In this document: one piece after another, positions 60,734 through 64,000 of the stretch | Position numbering within the stretch: the first letter of the stretch is position 1 | Layout of the letters: each line of letters opens with the position of its first letter | DNA from: Micromonospora zingiberis | GTDB taxonomy: Bacteria > Actinomycetota > Actinomycetes > Mycobacteriales > Micromonosporaceae | DNA: 64,000 bases | Reading direction: 5' to 3' | NCBI RefSeq assembly: GCF_004331455.1 | Contig: NZ_SJJR01000001.1 | Location: forward strand, 558,001-622,000 | Position numbers and translations under genes: made by a program | Notes under the pieces: model-generated | What the model was told of the DNA's origin: nothing | Databases searched by the model: none | Seen by the model: only the letters and a program-made list of their open reading frames with translations

Positions 60734-63514
60734 TCAGGCCGGCGCGTGGTAGGCGAGCACACCCCGGTTGACGACACCGATCGCCTGGCGGGCCGTGGCC
60801 CGCAGCTCGACCGAGGCACCACCGGAGTCGGCCAGTTGGCCGAGCAGGTCCACCACCTGTCGAGCCCACCGGACGAAGTCGCCGGCCGGCATCTCACCGT
60901 CGAGTTCGTGCCCGCTGCCCAGCACCTTCGCCAACGCCTCGCCCCGGGCCCAGCGGTAGATCGGCCACGCGAAGCCCAGATCCGGTTCGCGGGTCACCGC
61001 GAGACCACGGGCCGCCTCGTCGGCCTCGATCTCACTCCACAGCTTCAGGGTCGAGTCGACCGCCTCGGCGACCGCGCCACGCGGCAACGAGGCCCGCTCG
61101 TCGACGTCGCGCCGGGCCTCGAAGACCACCACGGAGACCGCGGCGGCCAGTTCGGCCGGCGACAGCCCGTCCCAGACGCCCCGACGCAGGCACTCCGCGA
61201 CGAGCAGGTCGGCCTCCGTCCAGATCCGCCCGAGCATCCGCCCCGCGTCGGTCACCTCCCCCTCGGCGGTCAGGTAGCCCCGGCTGGTGAGCAGCGCGAC
61301 GATCCGGTCGAAGGTCCGCGCCAGCGACCCCGTACGGCCGGCCACCCGCTGGCGTAGCTCCTCGGTGTCCCGCTCCAGGCGCCGGCGGCGCTCGGCCCAC
61401 CGGGCGTGTTCCTCCCGCTCCGGGCAGGCGTGGCACGCGTGACGCCGCAGTTCGCCGCGCAACTGGGTGAGCTGGTGGTCCTCCCCCGACTGCCGACCCC
61501 GGGCCCCCCGACGGGAGTGCCGGTCCAGCCCGGTGCCGCTGACCTGCGCGGCCAGGTCACGCCGGGCGGCCGGATTGCGGGGATTGAAGTGCTTCGGCAC
61601 CCGGATGCGGGCCAGCACCTCGGCCGGCGTGGTGAAATCGGCGGGACTGATCCGCCCGGCCCAACGGTCCTGCGTCAGGACCAGCGGGCGGGGCTCGCTG
61701 AAGCCACCGGCGGCCGGGTCGAGCACCACGGCCAGGCCGGCACGGCGCCCGGAGGGCACCCGGATCACGTCACCGACACGCAGCCGTTCCAGCGCCGCCA
61801 CCGCCGCCGCCCGGCGCTGGCTCTGCCCCTGCCGGGCGATGGCCCGTTCCCGGTCGGCGATCGCCACCCGCAGCCCGAAATACTCGTCGAAGTCCCCGTG
61901 GTGGCATTCCGCCTCCACCCCGTACGCCTCGATGGTTTCGGTGTTGCGTTGCACCTGCCGGGCCAGGCCGACCACCGACCGGTCCGCCTGGAACTGGGCG
62001 AACGAGGACTCCAGCAGCGCCCGGGCCGGCTCCGCGCCGACGCTGCCGACCAGGTTCACCGCCATGTTGTACGACGGCCGGAAGCTGGACCGCAGCGGGT
62101 ACGTGCGGGTGGAGGCCAGACCGGCCACATGCCGCGGGTCGGTTTCCGGGGACCACACCACCACGGCGTGCCCCTCCACGTCGATGCCCCGACGTCCGGC
62201 CCGCCCGGTGAGCTGGGTGTACTCCCCCGGCGTCAGGTCGACGTGCGCCTCGCCGTTGTACTTGACCAGGCGTTCCAGCACCACGCAGCGGGCCGGCATG
62301 TTGATGCCCAGCGCGAGGGTCTCGGTGGCGAAGACCGCCTTGACCAGACCACGGACGAACAACTCCTCGACGACCTCCTTGAAGGCCGGCAGCATCCCCG
62401 CGTGGTGTGACGCCAGCCCACGCTCCAGCCCGTCGAGCCACTCCCAGTAGCCCAGCACCGACAGGTCCTCGCCGGGAATGGCGGTCACCCGGGACTCCAC
62501 CACCCGACGGATCTCCGCCCGCTCCTCGGGCGAGGTGAGCCGCAGCCCGGCGGCCAGGCACTGCTGCACGGCGGCGTCACAGCCGGCCCGACTGAAGATG
62601 AACAGGATCGCCGGCAGCAACCCCTCGCGGTCCAGCCGGTCGACGATGTCCGGCCGCATCGGCCCCCGCCAGCGCGGTCCCCGCCGGCCGCCACCCGGCC
62701 CCGCCGAACGTCCCTCGCCCAGATCGAGACGGCGCGCCGTCTCCCGGGTGTAGCGCAGCAACTCCGGGTGCACGTCGTGCTTGCGGGCCGCGGCGGCATC
62801 GTGGAACAGGTCGAACATCCGCTTGCCGACCAGCATGTGCTGCCACAGCGGCACCGGCCGGTGTTCGCTGACCACCACCGTGGTCTCACCGCGCACGGTG
62901 ATCAGCCAGTCGGCGAACTCCTCGGCGTTGGAGACCGTCGCCGACAGCGACACCAGGGTCACCGAGGCGGGCAGGTGGATGATGACCTCTTCCCACACCC
63001 CGCCCCGGAACCGGTCAGCCAGGTAGTGCACCTCGTCCATCACCACGTAGGCCAGGCCCTCCAGCGTGGCCGAGCCGGCGTAGAGCATGTTGCGCAGCAC
63101 CTCGGTGGTCATCACCACCACCGGCGCGTCCCCGTTGATGGCGTTGTCGCCGGTGAGCAGCCCCACCTGCTCGGCACCGTAGCGATCCACCAGGTCGTGG
63201 TACTTCTGGTTGGACAGCGCCTTGATCGGGGTGGTGTAGAAGCACTTGCGCCGGGCGCCGTCGGCCACCGCCGGCTGCCCCGGTGTGCCACGCAGCGCCA
63301 GGTGTACGGCGAACTCGCCGACCACCGTCTTGCCGGCGCCGGTGGGCGCGCACACCAGCACGCCGCTGCCCCGCTCCAGCGCCTGGCACGCCTCACGCTG
63401 GAAGTCGTCCAGGTCGAACCCCAGGTCAACGGTGAACTCTTCCAGCGCCGGGAACTGTGAGGCCTGGGCGGCCCGGCGGCGCGCCGCGGCGTACCGCTCG
63501 GCGGGGCTCGACAT
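60734..63514 (-). CDS. HelY/Ski2-like DEAD/DEVH-box RNA helicase
   Basis: A 926-residue helicase: Walker A APTGAGKTVVGEFA, TTPIKALSNQKYHDL, DEVH box VVMDEVHYLADRFRG, SATVSNAEEFADWL, and motif VI QLTGRAGRRGID; the C-terminal DSHCT domain (DVDERASLPRG ... DFVRWARQVVDLLGQLA) is present. HelY proteins of actinobacteria are Ski2/Mtr4-like. ATG 63514 lacks a strong ribosome site. Probably involved in RNA metabolism. Confidence 0.93.
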   Translation of the reverse strand: MSSPAERYAAARRRAAQASQFPALEEFTVDLGFDLDDFQREACQALERGSGVLVCAPTGAGKTVVGEFAVHLALRGTPGQPAVADGARRKCFYTTPIKALSNQKYHDLVDRYGAEQVGLLTGDNAINGDAPVVVMTTEVLRNMLYAGSATLEGLAYVVMDEVHYLADRFRGGVWEEVIIHLPASVTLVSLSATVSNAEEFADWLITVRGETTVVVSEHRPVPLWQHMLVGKRMFDLFHDAAAARKHDVHPELLRYTRETARRLDLGEGRSAGPGGGRRGPRWRGPMRPDIVDRLDREGLLPAILFIFSRAGCDAAVQQCLAAGLRLTSPEERAEIRRVVESRVTAIPGEDLSVLGYWEWLDGLERGLASHHAGMLPAFKEVVEELFVRGLVKAVFATETLALGINMPARCVVLERLVKYNGEAHVDLTPGEYTQLTGRAGRRGIDVEGHAVVVWSPETDPRHVAGLASTRTYPLRSSFRPSYNMAVNLVGSVGAEPARALLESSFAQFQADRSVVGLARQVQRNTETIEAYGVEAECHHGDFDEYFGLRVAIADRERAIARQGQSQRRAAAVAALERLRVGDVIRVPSGRRAGLAVVLDPAAGGFSEPRPLVLTQDRWAGRISPADFTTPAEVLARIRVPKHFNPRNPAARRDLAAQVSGTGLDRHSRRGARGRQSGEDHQLTQLRGELRRHACHACPEREEHARWAERRRRLERDTEELRQRVAGRTGSLARTFDRIVALLTSRGYLTAEGEVTDAGRMLGRIWTEADLLVAECLRRGVWDGLSPAELAAAVSVVVFEARRDVDERASLPRGAVAEAVDSTLKLWSEIEADEAARGLAVTREPDLGFAWPIYRWARGEALAKVLGSGHELDGEMPAGDFVRWARQVVDLLGQLADSGGASVELRATARQAIGVVNRGVLAYHAPA

Positions 63515-63600
63515 GCCACCAAGATTAGTCCGTGCGCCTGACAGGCACCCGGCAAGGCCGACCGGCAGCATGGTCGGAGTGGGTCGGTAGGGTGCACGAC

Positions 63601-64000
63601 GTGCCGGATCATGCCGAACCGACCGACCTTGTCCGCGACGTCCAGCCGAGGCCGTCCCGCCGGCAGGTGGAGGCGGTACTGCTCGACTTCCACGGCACGC
63701 TCGCCCAGGTCGAGGAGCCCCGCGACTGGGTCCTGGCCGCCGCGGCCACGTGCGGCGTGGAACTCGACCGGGTCCGGGCCACCGCGTTGGCCGACCGGCT
63801 GCTCACCGCGGGCCGCGCCGGGGGACCGCTGCCCGCCCGGGTGCCGCCGCACCTGGCCGAACTCTGGGCCGACCGGGACCTCTACGAGCACGCCCACCGG
63901 GGCGCCTACACCGGGCTGGCCGCCACCGTCGATGCCGGCATCGACGGCTTCGCCGACGCCCTCTACGAGCGGCTACTGATACCGGACGGCTGGGTACCGT
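63601..64000 (+). CDS. HAD-superfamily hydrolase, N-terminal part, cut by window edge
   Basis: The frame starts at GTG 63601 and stays open to the end of the window (133 codons). It contains VEAVLLDFHGTLAQVEEPRD, where DFHGT is the HAD motif I nucleophile (DxDGT variant with His at +2 position), followed by a helical cap region. It is divergent from the helicase, 87 bases apart. The substrate is unknown because the rest of the protein is missing. Confidence 0.8.
   Translation, partial: MPDHAEPTDLVRDVQPRPSRRQVEAVLLDFHGTLAQVEEPRDWVLAAAATCGVELDRVRATALADRLLTAGRAGGPLPARVPPHLAELWADRDLYEHAHRGAYTGLAATVDAGIDGFADALYERLLIPDGWVP

Overview
The window is high-GC DNA with GTG/TTG starts, tight ATGA/TGATG gene overlaps, an actinobacterial-type SAM-IV riboswitch with a Cys-containing leader peptide, and HelY-like helicase, SmpB and CBM2-GH18 chitinase genes. 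Together these suggest a filamentous actinomycete, most likely Micromonosporaceae (Micromonospora-like). It is a chromosomal segment with no tRNA, rRNA, CRISPR array, integrase or insertion sequence that I could recognise.

Layout. 1-5.1 kb: start of htpG, two small GlsB/YeaQ-type membrane proteins, a response regulator - histidine kinase - GerMN lipoprotein operon, and two STAS-domain proteins. 5.2-7.2 kb: a three-gene secreted protein / DUF6529-like membrane protein / Rieske protein module closed by a strong terminator. 7.3-7.8 kb: the decapitated, frameshifted tail of a secreted FnIII-CBM2 enzyme. 7.8-14.8 kb: a urea-type ABC importer urtABCDE, an unexported AmiC-like binding protein and a MarR regulator. 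14.9-16.8 kb: serine hydrolase and methyltransferase. 16.9-21.5 kb: urease operon ureABCFGD (no ureE). 21.8-25.7 kb: PadR regulator with a membrane partner, then a SAM-IV riboswitch, a leader peptide and a polar amino acid (probably sulfur amino acid) ABC importer.

25.8-36 kb looks like a defence island: a type III restriction-modification pair whose methyltransferase carries an AT-richer, foreign-looking specificity segment; a caspase-like peptidase with its EACC1-type partner; a divergent, translationally coupled four-gene operon of small helical proteins of unknown function (three look like copies of one module); and about 950 bp of gene debris.

36-64 kb: ABC-2 type exporter with a divergent TetR regulator carrying a second HTH; secreted phosphoesterase; glycerol kinase; anti-sigma-like ATPase; DksA/TraR-like protein behind an intrinsic terminator; SCP2 protein with a glycogen-debranching-type enzyme; Nudix hydrolase; an SsuACB-like sulfonate importer convergent with a YeiH-family transporter that follows a 47-residue protein missed by long-ORF searches, the two units sharing a CCTA-n9-TAGG palindrome; a multi-pass membrane hydrolase; smpB; a membrane protein and a GlnH-like protein with overlapping genes; a Phd-like antitoxin; a CBM2-GH18 chitinase; an MHYT sensor; a HelY-like helicase; and the start of a HAD hydrolase.

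How the genes work together: urt imports urea or a short amide and ure hydrolyses it to ammonia, with GlnR-like boxes and a cytosolic binding protein as possible nitrogen inputs. The SAM-controlled importer, the sulfonate importer and the YeiH protein form a sulfur theme. Restriction-modification, caspase/EACC1 and the unknown helical operon form the conflict-system theme.
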